A stretch of DNA of 59,771 nucleotides from Gilvimarinus agarilyticus (GCF_000832015.1 NZ_JXCJ01000001.1:64337-124107), one strand, 5' to 3'. Counted from the first letter of the stretch, positions 7,508-16,496 are shown. Translations and numbers: made by a program. Notes: generated by a model from the sequence alone, not told the origin.

Positions 7508-10123
7508 ATGCAACAGCTACCGGAAACCCTGCGGGAAAACGTCCGATTATTGGGCGAGCTGCTGGGCGAGACGATTCGCGAGCATGAAGGCGAAGAGCGT
7601 TTTGCCAAAATTGAAGATATTCGCCAGCTGGGCAAAAGTATCAACCAAAGCGAAGACGAAGACTCCAGCGCCTTGGTAGAGATGCTGGGTGAGCTGGACG
7701 ACAACGACATTCTGCCGATTGTCCGGGCGTTTAATCAGTTTTTGAACCTTGCCAATATCGCCGACCAAGAGTACGGCGCCAGTGCCGAAGCTGAGCCCGA
7801 AGACGGCTTAAAAACCATGGTGCTGGATTTTGCCGAAACCTACGGCAAAGAAAACCTAATTGAGGTGATGCAAAAACTCAGCATCGAGCTGGTGTTGACG
7901 GCGCACCCCACCGAGGTAACGCGTCGCACACTGATCCGTAAATACGATCAAATTGTTAACACTCTGTCCGATCAACAGCGCGGCAACCTGCTGTCGTTTG
8001 AAAAAGACAAAGTGGTGGGGCGGTTGCATCGTTTAGTGGAAGAGATGTGGAGCACCGATGAAATTCGCGGTGAGCGCCCAACGGCCGTCGATGAAGCCAA
8101 GTGGGGCTTTGCCGTTATTGAAAATAGCCTTTGGCAAGCCGTGCCAGATTTTATCCGGCATATGGACCGCATTTGTAGCCGCCATTTGGGCCAGAACTTG
8201 CCCATCGATTTACACCCTTTTAGCTTTTACTCCTGGATGGGGGGCGATCGCGACGGCAACCCCAACGTCACCCACGACGTTACCCGCGAGGTATTACTGC
8301 TGGGCCGCTGGATGGCCGCCGAGTTGTACTTAAGCGATGTGCAAAACCTGTACGGCGATTTAAGTATGCACGAAGCAAGCGCCGAGCTGCGGGAAGTTGT
8401 CGGTGACAGCGAGACGCCGTATCGCGATTATCTGGCCGGACTGCGCAGCCAGATTCAGGCGACCCTGGATTGGGCCGAGGCGACGTTAAAAGGGGAAGAG
8501 CCCTCGCGCCCGAAAAATCTGATCGAATCGCGCGACGATTTATTGGCCCCATTAATGATGTGTTATCGCTCATTAAAAGAGGTGGGCTTACCGCACATCG
8601 CCAACGGACCCTTGCTCGACACGATTCGCCGGGTGCACAGCTTTGGTATCAATTTAGTGCCGCTGGATATTCGTCAAGACGGTGAGCGTCACGTTAAAGT
8701 CATGGACGAGCTAACCCGCTATTTGGACATGGGCAGCTACTTTGACTGGAGTGAGGCCGAGCGTCAGGAATTCTTGCTCAAACATTTAAAAGACAAGCGC
8801 CCATTGTTGCCAGCTGAGTGGCCGGTGAGTGGCGAAGGTCGCGAAGTGCTGGCCACCTGCAAAGTCATCGCCGGCGAGCCGCGCGAAGCGCTGTCGCAGT
8901 ACATTATCTCCATGGCGCAACAACCCTCCGATGTTCTGGTTGTGGCACTGCTGTTAAAAGAGTGCGGCATGGGCTGGAATATGCCGATCGTACCTTTGTT
9001 TGAAACCCTGGACGATCTTGATCGCTCCGCCGAGGTAATGGAGTTGTTGTGGCAACTGCCTTGGTACAAAGAATACACCGATGCCAAGCAAACCGTGATG
9101 ATCGGTTATTCCGATTCGGCCAAAGACGCCGGGAAATTTGCGGCGACCTGGGCGCAGTATAAATCGCAAGAGCGCTTAGTGGCGCTGGCCGATCAGTATG
9201 GCATTGATTTGATTCTGTTCCACGGTCGTGGCGGCACCGTAGGCCGTGGTGGCGGCCCGGTAGAAAAAGCCATGGCCTCGCAGCCTCCGGGTTCGGTAAA
9301 AGGCAAGATCCGGGTGACCGAGCAGGGCGAGATGATTCGCTATAAATTCGGTTTGCCGAAAGTCGCCTTTAGCAGTTTCTCCACTTATGTGGCCGCTACC
9401 TTGCGCGCCACTATGGAACCGCATTCGGCGCCCACCGATGAATGGCGTGATTTAATCGAGCGCATGGCACAGGCCAGCCTCGAAGGGTACCGCCGTGTGG
9501 TGCGCGGCCATCCGCAATTTGTGCCTTACTTTCGCTCACTCACACCCGAGCAAGAGTTGGGCTTGTTGGCGCTGGGCTCGCGTCCGGCAAAACGTAAAGC
9601 CACCGGCGGTATCGAAAGCCTGCGCGCTATTCCCTGGGTATTTGCCTGGATGCAGGTGCGTTTAAACCTGCCTGCGTGGCTGGGTGCGCGCCAGGCCCTG
9701 GAGTTTGCCCTGGAGCAAGCCCCTGCTACCCTGAACGACATGGTCGACAACTGGCCGTTCTTTTCGTCGTTCCTGGATTTGCTGGAGATGGTGATCGGCA
9801 AGGCCGATGGCCCCATGGCCGCTTACTACGAAAAACAGTTGGTCCCCGAAGAGCTGCACCAGCTGGGGCAGCAAATGCGCGCCGACCTGGCCGCACTTGA
9901 GGTGCTGATTAATCGTATCAAGCGTCAGGACGAACTACTCGATTCCGACCCGATCCTACGTCAAACCATTAGCGTACGTAAGCCTTATATCGACCCGCTA
10001 AATTATTTGCAGGCCGAGCTGCTTAAGCGTCACCGCAGCGGCAAGCCCTTTAGTAAAGAGTTAGAGCGCGCACTTAAGGTAACCATGGCCGGTATCTCGG
10101 CGGGGATGCGTAATACGGGTTGA
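7508..10123 (+). CDS. ppc: Phosphoenolpyruvate carboxylase
   Basis: 871 residues, the normal bacterial length. It carboxylates phosphoenolpyruvate with bicarbonate to oxaloacetate, refilling the TCA cycle. Seen in the sequence: the catalytic-histidine motif LTAHPTEVTRRT (His133), SWMGGDRDGNPNVT (about 244-257), GYSDSAKDAGK, the glycine loop FHGRGGTVGRGGGP, and the conserved C-terminus SAGMRNTG. It is a single-gene unit with its own promoter and a strong terminator. Confidence 0.98.
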   Translation: MQQLPETLRENVRLLGELLGETIREHEGEERFAKIEDIRQLGKSINQSEDEDSSALVEMLGELDDNDILPIVRAFNQFLNLANIADQEYGASAEAEPEDGLKTMVLDFAETYGKENLIEVMQKLSIELVLTAHPTEVTRRTLIRKYDQIVNTLSDQQRGNLLSFEKDKVVGRLHRLVEEMWSTDEIRGERPTAVDEAKWGFAVIENSLWQAVPDFIRHMDRICSRHLGQNLPIDLHPFSFYSWMGGDRDGNPNVTHDVTREVLLLGRWMAAELYLSDVQNLYGDLSMHEASAELREVVGDSETPYRDYLAGLRSQIQATLDWAEATLKGEEPSRPKNLIESRDDLLAPLMMCYRSLKEVGLPHIANGPLLDTIRRVHSFGINLVPLDIRQDGERHVKVMDELTRYLDMGSYFDWSEAERQEFLLKHLKDKRPLLPAEWPVSGEGREVLATCKVIAGEPREALSQYIISMAQQPSDVLVVALLLKECGMGWNMPIVPLFETLDDLDRSAEVMELLWQLPWYKEYTDAKQTVMIGYSDSAKDAGKFAATWAQYKSQERLVALADQYGIDLILFHGRGGTVGRGGGPVEKAMASQPPGSVKGKIRVTEQGEMIRYKFGLPKVAFSSFSTYVAATLRATMEPHSAPTDEWRDLIERMAQASLEGYRRVVRGHPQFVPYFRSLTPEQELGLLALGSRPAKRKATGGIESLRAIPWVFAWMQVRLNLPAWLGARQALEFALEQAPATLNDMVDNWPFFSSFLDLLEMVIGKADGPMAAYYEKQLVPEELHQLGQQMRADLAALEVLINRIKRQDELLDSDPILRQTISVRKPYIDPLNYLQAELLKRHRSGKPFSKELERALKVTMAGISAGMRNTG

Positions 10124-10124
10124 T

Positions 10125-10170
10125 TTGGATGCTTGGATGCTTGGATGACGGTTCACGGGAAACGGTGAAC
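10125..10170. repeat. Short direct repeats and an inverted repeat after ppc
   Basis: Right after the ppc stop, TTGGATGC occurs in tandem two and nearly three times (10125-10147), followed by the inverted repeat GTTCAC / GTGAAC (10151-10170). They mark the edge between conserved ppc and the AT-richer islet and may be traces of insertion or slippage. Confidence 0.5.
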
Positions 10171-10206
10171 GGGGGGAGATGGCTATGGCTGTCTCCCCCT
10201 TTTTTT
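10171..10206 (+). terminator. Rho-independent terminator of ppc
   Basis: A G-rich arm (GGGGGAGA) pairs with TCTCCCCC across a loop of about 12 nt and is followed directly by a run of seven Ts. Confidence 0.85.
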
Positions 10207-10533
10207 GTTGGGGGAGTTTGACGTTGAATGTTCGGGGTCTGATGCTTTTGGGTATTTCGGCGAAGCGTTTTGTTTCACTTTGCCCGAGGGGTAATATTAA
10301 TAGAGGTAAGGTCTTTCTAAGTAATTCAATGGCTCAATGTAGCTTGTGCGACAGAATAAAGACAATTAACTTACGTATACTAATTGATAGTAGCTGAGCT
10401 AACCTTTCGGTAAGAATGTTACAAATGATGGTTTTCCCGCTTTTTCAAGCGCCTTTATTTCTAAGTTAATCCAGATTTGAGTGGGTATTGGTTGGTAGAA
10501 CAACCTGTCTAAGGCGCCTTAATTAGCTGTTAT
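10207..10533. other. AT-rich non-coding stretch at the start of an islet
   Basis: About 330 bp, visibly richer in A and T than the flanking genes and with no supported gene. The end (AAGGCGCC ... GCTGTTATATG just before the next ORF) recalls integron cassette junctions, but no complete attC site with paired core sites can be formed. Confidence 0.4.
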
Positions 10534-10800
10534 ATGGTTTTTAGTATGGAAGTGCTTTCTAATACGTTGCTAATAATTGGAATGGTGAGCGGTGGCGTTT
10601 TTACACCCCTTAGCATTTTCGTGCTTCATAGCTTTGAGAAAAAGCTTGGAAAGAGACCGCCAGCATTCAATTTTTGGCCATTCTATAAAGAGTTAAAGGA
10701 GGTCTACCCAAATGCTGCCAAGGTAGGATCGATTCTTGAGATCGCTTCAATGGCTTGTTTCGTAGCTTTCTTCGCAATTAATTACGTTGGCAAGCAGTGA
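10534..10800 (+). CDS. Small putative membrane protein, unknown function
   Basis: 88 codons with two hydrophobic segments, roughly residues 9-29 and 68-84, separated by a polar, basic stretch (EKKLGKRPPAFNFWPF). A two-helix inner-membrane protein is likely. I recognise no family. The first ATG has no clear Shine-Dalgarno; a second ATG (10546) is equally possible. Composition is more AT-rich than the neighbours, consistent with an acquired gene. Confidence 0.5.
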   Translation: MVFSMEVLSNTLLIIGMVSGGVFTPLSIFVLHSFEKKLGKRPPAFNFWPFYKELKEVYPNAAKVGSILEIASMACFVAFFAINYVGKQ

Positions 10801-10914
10801 GAGTCCGTAGTTTTTTACCCATATAACCAAACGTATCAGTACATCATCGCAAGGGAGATGAGGTGCGCGAAAAATCCGTCCATGTGCGCGGTGTTACATT
10901 ATAAAGAGCCATAC

Positions 10915-11435
10915 ATGACGTTATACATAGCATTCTTTCGCGGTTTAAATGTCGGTGGAAAAACATTATTCCAATGAAGGGCTTGACGGGGCTCATGGAG
11001 TCGTGTGGTTATCAAAATATTAAGACGTATATACAAAGCGGTAATGTTGTATTTTACGGTGTAAAGGAGCCGGGGTTAGATATCGTCTCTGCGGTTGAGC
11101 GTGAATATGGGTTTAAGCCGGATGTTTTGTTTCTGCAGAAGTCAGAGCTACTTGATGCTATCGAGCATGGGCCTTTCAACTCAGAAGAGGGTAAAACGTC
11201 GCATGTCTATTTTTGTAAAAAACCGAAACTGGATCAGAAAAAGTTGAAAAAGTATGCAGCCGAATCCGAAAGGTATCACCTCAGCGGTAACGTGTTTTAC
11301 TTGCATGCGCCCAACGGCATCGGCCGATCAAAACTAGTGGCTAATATAGAGTCGTGTTTAGGTTTAGGGACTATTGTGACAGGGCGAAACCTCAATACGA
11401 TTTACAAGGTTTTAGATATGGTGCGCAATGCCTAA
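10915..11435 (+). pseudogene. DUF1697 family protein, broken by a single-base frameshift
   Basis: The family's N-terminal motif is present from the ATG at 10915 (MTLYIAFFRGLNVGGK), but the frame then ends in TGA at 10975. The rest of the family sequence (PMKGLTGLMESCGYQN ... IQSGNVVF) continues in another frame from about 10971 to 11435. One extra A in the A5 run at 10959-10963 would restore a continuous protein of about 173 residues reading GGKNIIPMKGL, as expected for DUF1697. This is therefore decay, a homopolymer sequencing error or slippage-dependent expression. The biochemical role of the family is not established. Confidence 0.8.
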
Positions 11436-11501
11436 CAGTAGGCGCCAGAGGGAGTTTGGGGGCGGCGCTCTTTTGCGAAGAACTTTGCGAGGTACAGCAC
11501 T

Positions 11502-12017
11502 TTGACTCTTGATGGTAATGTATTGGTTTCGGTAAAAAAGGGAACCCTTACCTTCTTTTGCGGCAAGATGGGCGCCGGTAAGTCGACGCTGGCCCGGCAA
11601 CTTGCTGCCGAGCAAGGCGCTGTGTTGCTTAGTGAAGACGACTGGCTGGCGGCGCTTTATCCCAATCAGATATTAACCTTAGCGGATTATGTCGCGTGCT
11701 CGGCCCGGTTAAAAGCGCCGGTTAAAAAGTTGGTGCAGTCGATACTGCTGGCGGGTACGGATGTGGTGATGGATTTTCCGGCCAATACTCAGGCGCAGCG
11801 GGCGTGGCTGAGTGAGGTGTTTAGCGAGGTCGGGGCCGAGCATTGTTTGGTGTATATCGACTTGGCTGATGATGTTTGCCTGAAGCGCATCGAACAGCGC
11901 CGCCTTACTGAGCCCGGGCGGGCGCATACAGATACGCCGGAGATGTTTGCGCAAGTGACCCGCTACTTTGAGGTGCCGTCGCCTGCCGAAGGTTTTACTC
12001 TCAAAGTGTATGAATAA
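11502..12017 (+). CDS. P-loop kinase-like ATPase
   Basis: 171 residues with a Walker A motif GKMGAGKST (about 21-29) and a late RIEQRRLTEPGR segment resembling the lid of small P-loop kinases (COG0645, zeta-toxin-like fold). It probably phosphorylates a small molecule; the substrate cannot be read from sequence. The start is uncertain: TTG at 11502 has GAGG nine bases upstream and no better ATG lies in frame. No antitoxin-like partner is adjacent. Confidence 0.65.
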   Translation: MTLDGNVLVSVKKGTLTFFCGKMGAGKSTLARQLAAEQGAVLLSEDDWLAALYPNQILTLADYVACSARLKAPVKKLVQSILLAGTDVVMDFPANTQAQRAWLSEVFSEVGAEHCLVYIDLADDVCLKRIEQRRLTEPGRAHTDTPEMFAQVTRYFEVPSPAEGFTLKVYE

Positions 12018-12092
12018 TCCGTTTAATGGCTGCAGTAGAGGACTTTAGACGCTATTCTTAAGGCTCTTGGGTAATGCATCAAGGAGTGATCC

Positions 12093-12977
12093 ATGCGCTG
12101 GCAAAACCGCAGACGCAGTAACAATATCGACGATCGGCGTGGGCAGCGGGTAACGGGCACCCGCGCCGGTGGCGCACCTTTGCTGCGGCTGCTGCCGCTA
12201 TTGTTGGGGCGCAAAGGTGGCAAATGGATACTGCTTATTATTGGCGGTTTGTTTGTCGCCTCGTACCTTGGGGTGGATATCCCGTTTCTATCGGCTACCG
12301 GGCCGGCCGGCCAGCAAAGCGCTGCTTACCAACCCAGCGCCGCCGAGCAGGAGCTGGCGGAGTTTACCGCCGTGGTGTTGGCCGATACCGAGGACACCTG
12401 GACGCAGTTATTTCAGCAGGCTGGTCGCACCTATCAAAAGCCCACACTGGTACTGTTTAGCGGGGCAGTACAGTCGGCCTGTGGCCAGGCCAGCTCGGCG
12501 GTAGGGCCGTTTTATTGTCCGGCCGATCAGCAGGTGTATATTGATTTAAGCTTTTATCAGGATCTAAAAAAACGGCACCAGGCGCCGGGGGATTTTGCGC
12601 AGGCGTATGTGATTGCTCACGAGGTGGGCCACCATGTGCAAAATCTTCTGGGTGTCTCCAGGATGGTGAATCAGCGTCAGGCGCAAATAAATCAGGTGGA
12701 AGCTAACCAAATGTCGGTACGCCAAGAATTGCAGGCCGACTGCTTCGCCGGTATTTGGGGCCACTACGCAGACCGTTTTAGGCAGCTACTTGAGCCTGAT
12801 GATTTGAACGAGGCCTTGGTGGCAGCGGCCGCTATTGGCGATGATCGCCTACAGCGCGAAGCGCGCGGTTCGGTACACCCCGAGAGTTTTACCCACGGCA
12901 CCTCAGAGCAGCGCGTGCACTGGTTTAAAGTGGGCTTTGACAGCGGTGATATTGCCCGGTGCGATACGTTTAATTAG
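12093..12977 (+). CDS. ypfJ: Neutral zinc metallopeptidase, YpfJ family
   Basis: 294 residues. The N-terminus is arginine-rich with one membrane helix at about 45-60 (WILLIIGGLFVASYLG), then a periplasmic or cytoplasmic peptidase domain with the zinc motif HEVGHH (176-181) and the downstream QELQADCFAG, where the glutamate is the likely third ligand. This is the layout of the YpfJ/KPN_02809 family. Substrates are unknown. Strong Shine-Dalgarno AAGGAG before the ATG. It overlaps the convergent GFA gene by four bases. Confidence 0.9.
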   Translation: MRWQNRRRSNNIDDRRGQRVTGTRAGGAPLLRLLPLLLGRKGGKWILLIIGGLFVASYLGVDIPFLSATGPAGQQSAAYQPSAAEQELAEFTAVVLADTEDTWTQLFQQAGRTYQKPTLVLFSGAVQSACGQASSAVGPFYCPADQQVYIDLSFYQDLKKRHQAPGDFAQAYVIAHEVGHHVQNLLGVSRMVNQRQAQINQVEANQMSVRQELQADCFAGIWGHYADRFRQLLEPDDLNEALVAAAAIGDDRLQREARGSVHPESFTHGTSEQRVHWFKVGFDSGDIARCDTFN

Positions 12978-13393
12978 CGGGGGACATCGGTTTCGTCTGT
13001 CGGTCCTTGTGCACACTTAGGTGCTGTTAGGGCGGCCTCATACCAATGACCGCGCTCGGCCCAAAAAATATGATCTTGCGCTGCAAGGCTGGGCGAACGA
13101 TCGAGAGAGCCGGCTTGGACCACCCAAGTGGCATCGTCATCTAAATAGGGTGCCGGGCAGCCACAGGTTTTACAAAAACCGTGGCTAATTTTACGGCCGG
13201 GTACGGTGTACACGCTGATATTATTTTCACCACTTTTCCACCGTAGGGCGTCGCGTTTTATAAACAAATTTGCGACGTTCGCTGCCCCGCTTATTTTTTG
13301 ACACTGCTTACAGTGGCATAAATGAAACGCACTAAACTCATCGCGCACACTAAATTGTACCGCTTTACACAAGCACCCGCCGGAAATGTCCAT
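12974..13393 (-). CDS. GFA (CENP-V/Gfa) family zinc protein
   Basis: About 139 residues with the family cysteine pattern: GGCLCKAVQF, HCKQCQK and CKTCGCP. These bind zinc in the Gfa fold, named after the glutathione-dependent formaldehyde-activating enzyme; most members have no proven activity. The ATG at 13393 is preferred to a GTG four codons upstream. It neighbours a glutathione S-transferase gene on the same strand, which fits a thiol or electrophile-detoxification context. Confidence 0.8.
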   Translation of the reverse strand: MDISGGCLCKAVQFSVRDEFSAFHLCHCKQCQKISGAANVANLFIKRDALRWKSGENNISVYTVPGRKISHGFCKTCGCPAPYLDDDATWVVQAGSLDRSPSLAAQDHIFWAERGHWYEAALTAPKCAQGPTDETDVPR

Positions 13394-13443
13394 AGCTCTA
13401 CTCACATGCCTAACCGTGTTGGTTGGCGTGCCGGGGTGCTTGC

Positions 13444-14100
13444 CTACATTGACTCACTCATAGGCTTTAATACCGTTTTACCACTGGCACGCGATTGTAA
13501 TCTGTTGGCGTACTCTAACAGCTGCGGGTGATCTCTGACCAGATTAATGCTGGCTGGGGCGTCTTTGTTGTAGGCCAGCATAGGCGCTAGCATGGCATCG
13601 GCGAGGCTAAACGTATCCCCAACCAAATAGTTTTTATCGCCTAGCTGTTGGGCAATAATCTTCAGAGCGTTTTCGGCACTGGGGCGATTAGCGGTAATGA
13701 CATCCAGGCGCGGTTCGCCATTGTTGCCCTTTGGAAATACCAGCTCCAGCATAAACTGACGCACCACATAAAAATCAACGTAATGCGAAATTAGTGAGCA
13801 CCACTGATCTATGTGTGCTCGCTCCCATCCGTTGCCGCCCTGTAAAGTCTCGGGGCCAAAAGTGCGATCTAAGTAGCGGATGACGCTGGCGGTTTCACAC
13901 AGAGTGTTATTGCGGTGACGCACAATGGGTACTTTGCCAAAGGGGTGTAGTTTAAAGTGCGCCTCGCTGTGCATCTCAAACGGTTGCTTGTTAATGTTTT
14001 TTTGGTGTTGGTAGACGATGCCTTTTTCTTCACACACCAATGCCACTGTGCGCACAAACACACTAAATGGTGCTCCATATATTTGAACGATCTGGCTCAT
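13444..14100 (-). CDS. Glutathione S-transferase family protein
   Basis: 218 residues with a thioredoxin-like N-terminal domain (IYGAPFSVFVRTVALVCEEK), the conserved cis-proline region GKVPIV, the ETASVIRYL glutathione-binding motif, and an all-helical C-terminal domain with GDTFSLADAMLAPML. It likely conjugates or reduces electrophiles. The ATG at 14100 has Shine-Dalgarno AAGGAG; the longer ORF to 14166 runs into the mobile element and is rejected. Its upstream operator-like site (14278) matches one before the tetR gene. Confidence 0.88.
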   Translation of the reverse strand: MSQIVQIYGAPFSVFVRTVALVCEEKGIVYQHQKNINKQPFEMHSEAHFKLHPFGKVPIVRHRNNTLCETASVIRYLDRTFGPETLQGGNGWERAHIDQWCSLISHYVDFYVVRQFMLELVFPKGNNGEPRLDVITANRPSAENALKIIAQQLGDKNYLVGDTFSLADAMLAPMLAYNKDAPASINLVRDHPQLLEYANRLQSRASGKTVLKPMSESM

Positions 14101-14125
14101 GGCTGGCTCCTTACGATGTAGTAGG

Positions 14126-14250
14126 GGGCCTGTAAACACTAATTGAGTCCACCTGATGGAAGTCACTTTTGCATCCAGTTAGACCCCATGAGCGCAGCGA
14201 GTGCTTTGGGTCTCGGCAACAGATTGGATTCAATTAGTGTTAACAGGCCC
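14126..14250. mobile_element. MITE-like element with 26-27 bp terminal inverted repeats
   Basis: The left end, GGGCCTGTAAACACTAAT..., and the right end read on the other strand, GGGCCTGTTAACACTAAT..., agree over about 26 bp with two mismatches. The 125-bp element has no ORF; inside is a second dyad, AGACCC ... GGGTCT. The flanks share TAG, with one or two extra Gs at the left junction, so the target duplication could be TA or TAG but is not certain. It lies between the GST gene and its likely promoter/operator. A non-autonomous IS derivative is the best reading. Confidence 0.75.
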
Positions 14251-14277
14251 TAGAAGCGAGCCTAGCAATCACAACAG

Positions 14278-14293
14278 TATGTTCAAGAACATA
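14278..14293. promoter_or_regulatory. Palindromic operator upstream of the GST gene
   Basis: TATGTT-CAAG-AACATA is a perfect dyad with six-base arms and a four-base spacer. The same half-sites with the same spacing occur before tetR at 15853-15868. A -35-like TTGAAC for the leftward GST gene overlaps this site. Confidence 0.65.
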
Positions 14294-14305
14294 TTTTTGA
14301 GTGCT

Positions 14306-15748
14306 TTATTTTAATAAGGAGCCTAATAGCCCGCGCATAATTTTACGCCCAAAGCCACTGCCTAAACTGCGGGCGACACTCTTTAAGAAAGCCTCGCCGA
14401 CACTTTGCCGAGAGGATCTTGCGCGTGATTTTTTGGGTTTTACGGTTTCTTTTTCGGCTCGCTCAGCAAGCGATTTTTGCCGCTTTTGTAGTATCTCGTG
14501 GGCGGATTCAGGATCTACCGCTGTTTTATAGCGGGCCAGTAGGGGGTCGGCTGCAATCAGCGAGTTGCGTGCGCTTTTACTGATAGGGCCTATTTGCGAT
14601 CCTGGAGGCGCCATGGTAGTGCGCTCGACTACGCTGGGAATACCGCCCTCCTGTAGTGTTGATACCAGCGCCTCGCCGACGCCCAGCTCGGCAATCACTT
14701 GCTCGGTATCGAGTGCGGGATTGGGGCGAAACGATTGCGCGGCAACCCGCACCGCCTTTTTTTCTTTGGGGGTATAGGCGCGCAACGCGTGCTGGATACG
14801 ATTGCCCAATTGCGCGAGTACATCGTCGGGGATATCGCTTGGGCTTTGGCTAATAAAGTAAATGCCTACCCCTTTTGAGCGTATAAGCCGGACGACCTGC
14901 TCGATTTTATCGACGAATGCTTTGGGACAGTCTTTGAACAGCAAATGCGCCTCGTCAAAAAATAACACCATGACGGGTTTATCCGGATCGCCTACTTCGG
15001 GTAAGTTTTCAAACAGCTCGGACATTAACCAAAGCAAAAAAATAGCATAGGTTTTAGGGGTGTTTATCAGCGATCGGGCATCCAGTATATTGATGATGCC
15101 GTGGGATTTATCGGTGGATATCAAGTCCTCAAATTCGAGCGACGGTTCGCCAAAGAAATCCTCCAGTCCTTCTTGTTCCAGCAACAGCAGGCGCCGGCGG
15201 ATAGCGGCAATCGAGGCGGCGGAAATGCGGCCGTAGCTCTTCTGAATATCGGCCGAGTTCTCCTGAATGAAACTTAAGCTGGTTTTTAAGTCGTTTAAAT
15301 CCAGCAGTAAAAAACCCTGATCGTCGGCATAGTCAAAGATTATGCTGAGTATGGCCTCTTGCGTATCGTTTAAATCCAGTAGGCGCGACAGCAATTGCGG
15401 CCCTAGGTCCGATAGCGAGAGCCGAACAGGAATCCCGCGGGTTGCGGTTATATCCCAAAAACGCACAGGGTTGGCGTCAAAACTAAAATCCGGTATGGCC
15501 ATTTTTACCAGTCGGTGCTCGATTTTTTTATGCGGCTTCCCCGCACAGGCCAAGCCCGATAAGTCGCCTTTGATGTCCGTTAAAAAAACCGGCACCCCTA
15601 TACGCGAGAAGTGCTCGGCGAGCACTTGCATACTCACGGTTTTGCCGGTGCCGGTGGCGCCGGCGATTAAGCCGTGACGGTTAGCCAGGGCCGCCAATAA
15701 ACATACATTGCGGCCGTTAGTGCCGCCTAACACAAGTGGTGAAGCCAT
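14306..15748 (-). CDS. HerA-like DUF853 ATPase (YjgR family)
   Basis: 480 residues. Walker A GATGTGKT lies near the N-terminus (about 30-37), Walker B is VMVLFFDEAHLLF, and an arginine-rich NRIQHALRAYTP segment follows; the C-terminal tail is basic (KPKKSRARSSR). The family resembles HerA/FtsK motor ATPases, but unlike archaeal HerA no nurA nuclease gene is adjacent. Its function in bacteria is unsettled. It is divergent from the tetR gene and bounded on both sides by the same operator motif. Confidence 0.85.
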   Translation of the reverse strand: MASPLVLGGTNGRNVCLLAALANRHGLIAGATGTGKTVSMQVLAEHFSRIGVPVFLTDIKGDLSGLACAGKPHKKIEHRLVKMAIPDFSFDANPVRFWDITATRGIPVRLSLSDLGPQLLSRLLDLNDTQEAILSIIFDYADDQGFLLLDLNDLKTSLSFIQENSADIQKSYGRISAASIAAIRRRLLLLEQEGLEDFFGEPSLEFEDLISTDKSHGIINILDARSLINTPKTYAIFLLWLMSELFENLPEVGDPDKPVMVLFFDEAHLLFKDCPKAFVDKIEQVVRLIRSKGVGIYFISQSPSDIPDDVLAQLGNRIQHALRAYTPKEKKAVRVAAQSFRPNPALDTEQVIAELGVGEALVSTLQEGGIPSVVERTTMAPPGSQIGPISKSARNSLIAADPLLARYKTAVDPESAHEILQKRQKSLAERAEKETVKPKKSRARSSRQSVGEAFLKSVARSLGSGFGRKIMRGLLGSLLK

Positions 15749-15849
15749 AGGTCTACCTCAAAGAATAGTCGACTTTGACTATAGACCAGATTGCCTGCTT
15801 GTTTGTTGAATAGGCCCGGTCGCGCTGTTGTAGGGCTCGCAGTCGTCTA

Positions 15850-15871
15850 CAATATGTTAATGAACATATTG
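15850..15871. promoter_or_regulatory. Palindromic TetR-type operator over the tetR promoter
   Basis: CAATATGTT-AATG-AACATATTG is a perfect dyad with nine-base arms. It lies just upstream of a -10 candidate TATGAT (about 15882-15887) for the rightward tetR gene and in the region between tetR and the HerA-like gene, which suits autorepression. Confidence 0.75.
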
Positions 15872-15929
15872 TAAGGGGCGGTATGATACTGACCTAAACC
15901 TAAGGCTTAATTACTAGGAGCCGTACATC

Positions 15930-16496
15930 ATGGCATGGAGCAAAACTCACAAACCTCAGTCGCGGCAAGCCATTTTAACGGCCGCTGCCAGGCTGTTTAC
16001 CGAGCACGGCTACGAGCGGGTAGGCATTGATGAGGTGATGGCCGCCGCGGGCTTAACGCGCGGTGCGTTTTACTCGCACTTTGCTTCTAAATCGGCTCTC
16101 TATGCCGAGGCCATTGGTGTGGCCGCGATACGCGCGCGAGATCATATTCTAGAGCGTACCCCGGCAACTCCCTGTCTAACCGATATTGCCGATCGCTATT
16201 TGAGTCGCGAGCGTGCCGCTGGCGGCCCCGATCGCTGCCCGTTGGCATTTCTGGCGACGGATATTCATCTGCGTAACCAACAGGTGCGAGACGCCTATGC
16301 TCGGGTATTTAAAGGGTTTGTAAGCAATATCGCCGGTGCCGATAAGCGCGATGAGCAAGACACCAGTGCTTTGCAGGCGGCGGTATTAATGGTGGGTGGC
16401 CTGGCGCTTGCCCGGGCGCTGGGCGATGACCCTATTGGCGATCAGGTGCTGGCCGTGAGTAAGCAAGCCATTGCGCAATTAACGCGCAATAGTTAA
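15930..16496 (+). CDS. TetR/AcrR family transcriptional regulator
   Basis: 188 residues. The N-terminal helix-turn-helix is clear: RQAILTAAARLFTEHGYERV followed by GIDEVMAAAGLTRGAFYSHF (about residues 11-50). The C-terminal ligand domain is divergent, with CPLAFLATDI typical of the LysR-like/TetR_C subgroup near electrophile-response genes. It probably binds the palindromes at 15850 and 14278. It ends in a four-base overlap with the convergent ybaK. Confidence 0.92.
   Translation: MAWSKTHKPQSRQAILTAAARLFTEHGYERVGIDEVMAAAGLTRGAFYSHFASKSALYAEAIGVAAIRARDHILERTPATPCLTDIADRYLSRERAAGGPDRCPLAFLATDIHLRNQQVRDAYARVFKGFVSNIAGADKRDEQDTSALQAAVLMVGGLALARALGDDPIGDQVLAVSKQAIAQLTRNS

Noticed and set aside
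10397-10540. Integron attC-like end before the small membrane gene, and GCCTAAC at 11430
   Set aside because: The words resemble attC core sites, but no RYYYAAC/GTTRRRY pair with inner arms can be built, and no integrase is in the window.
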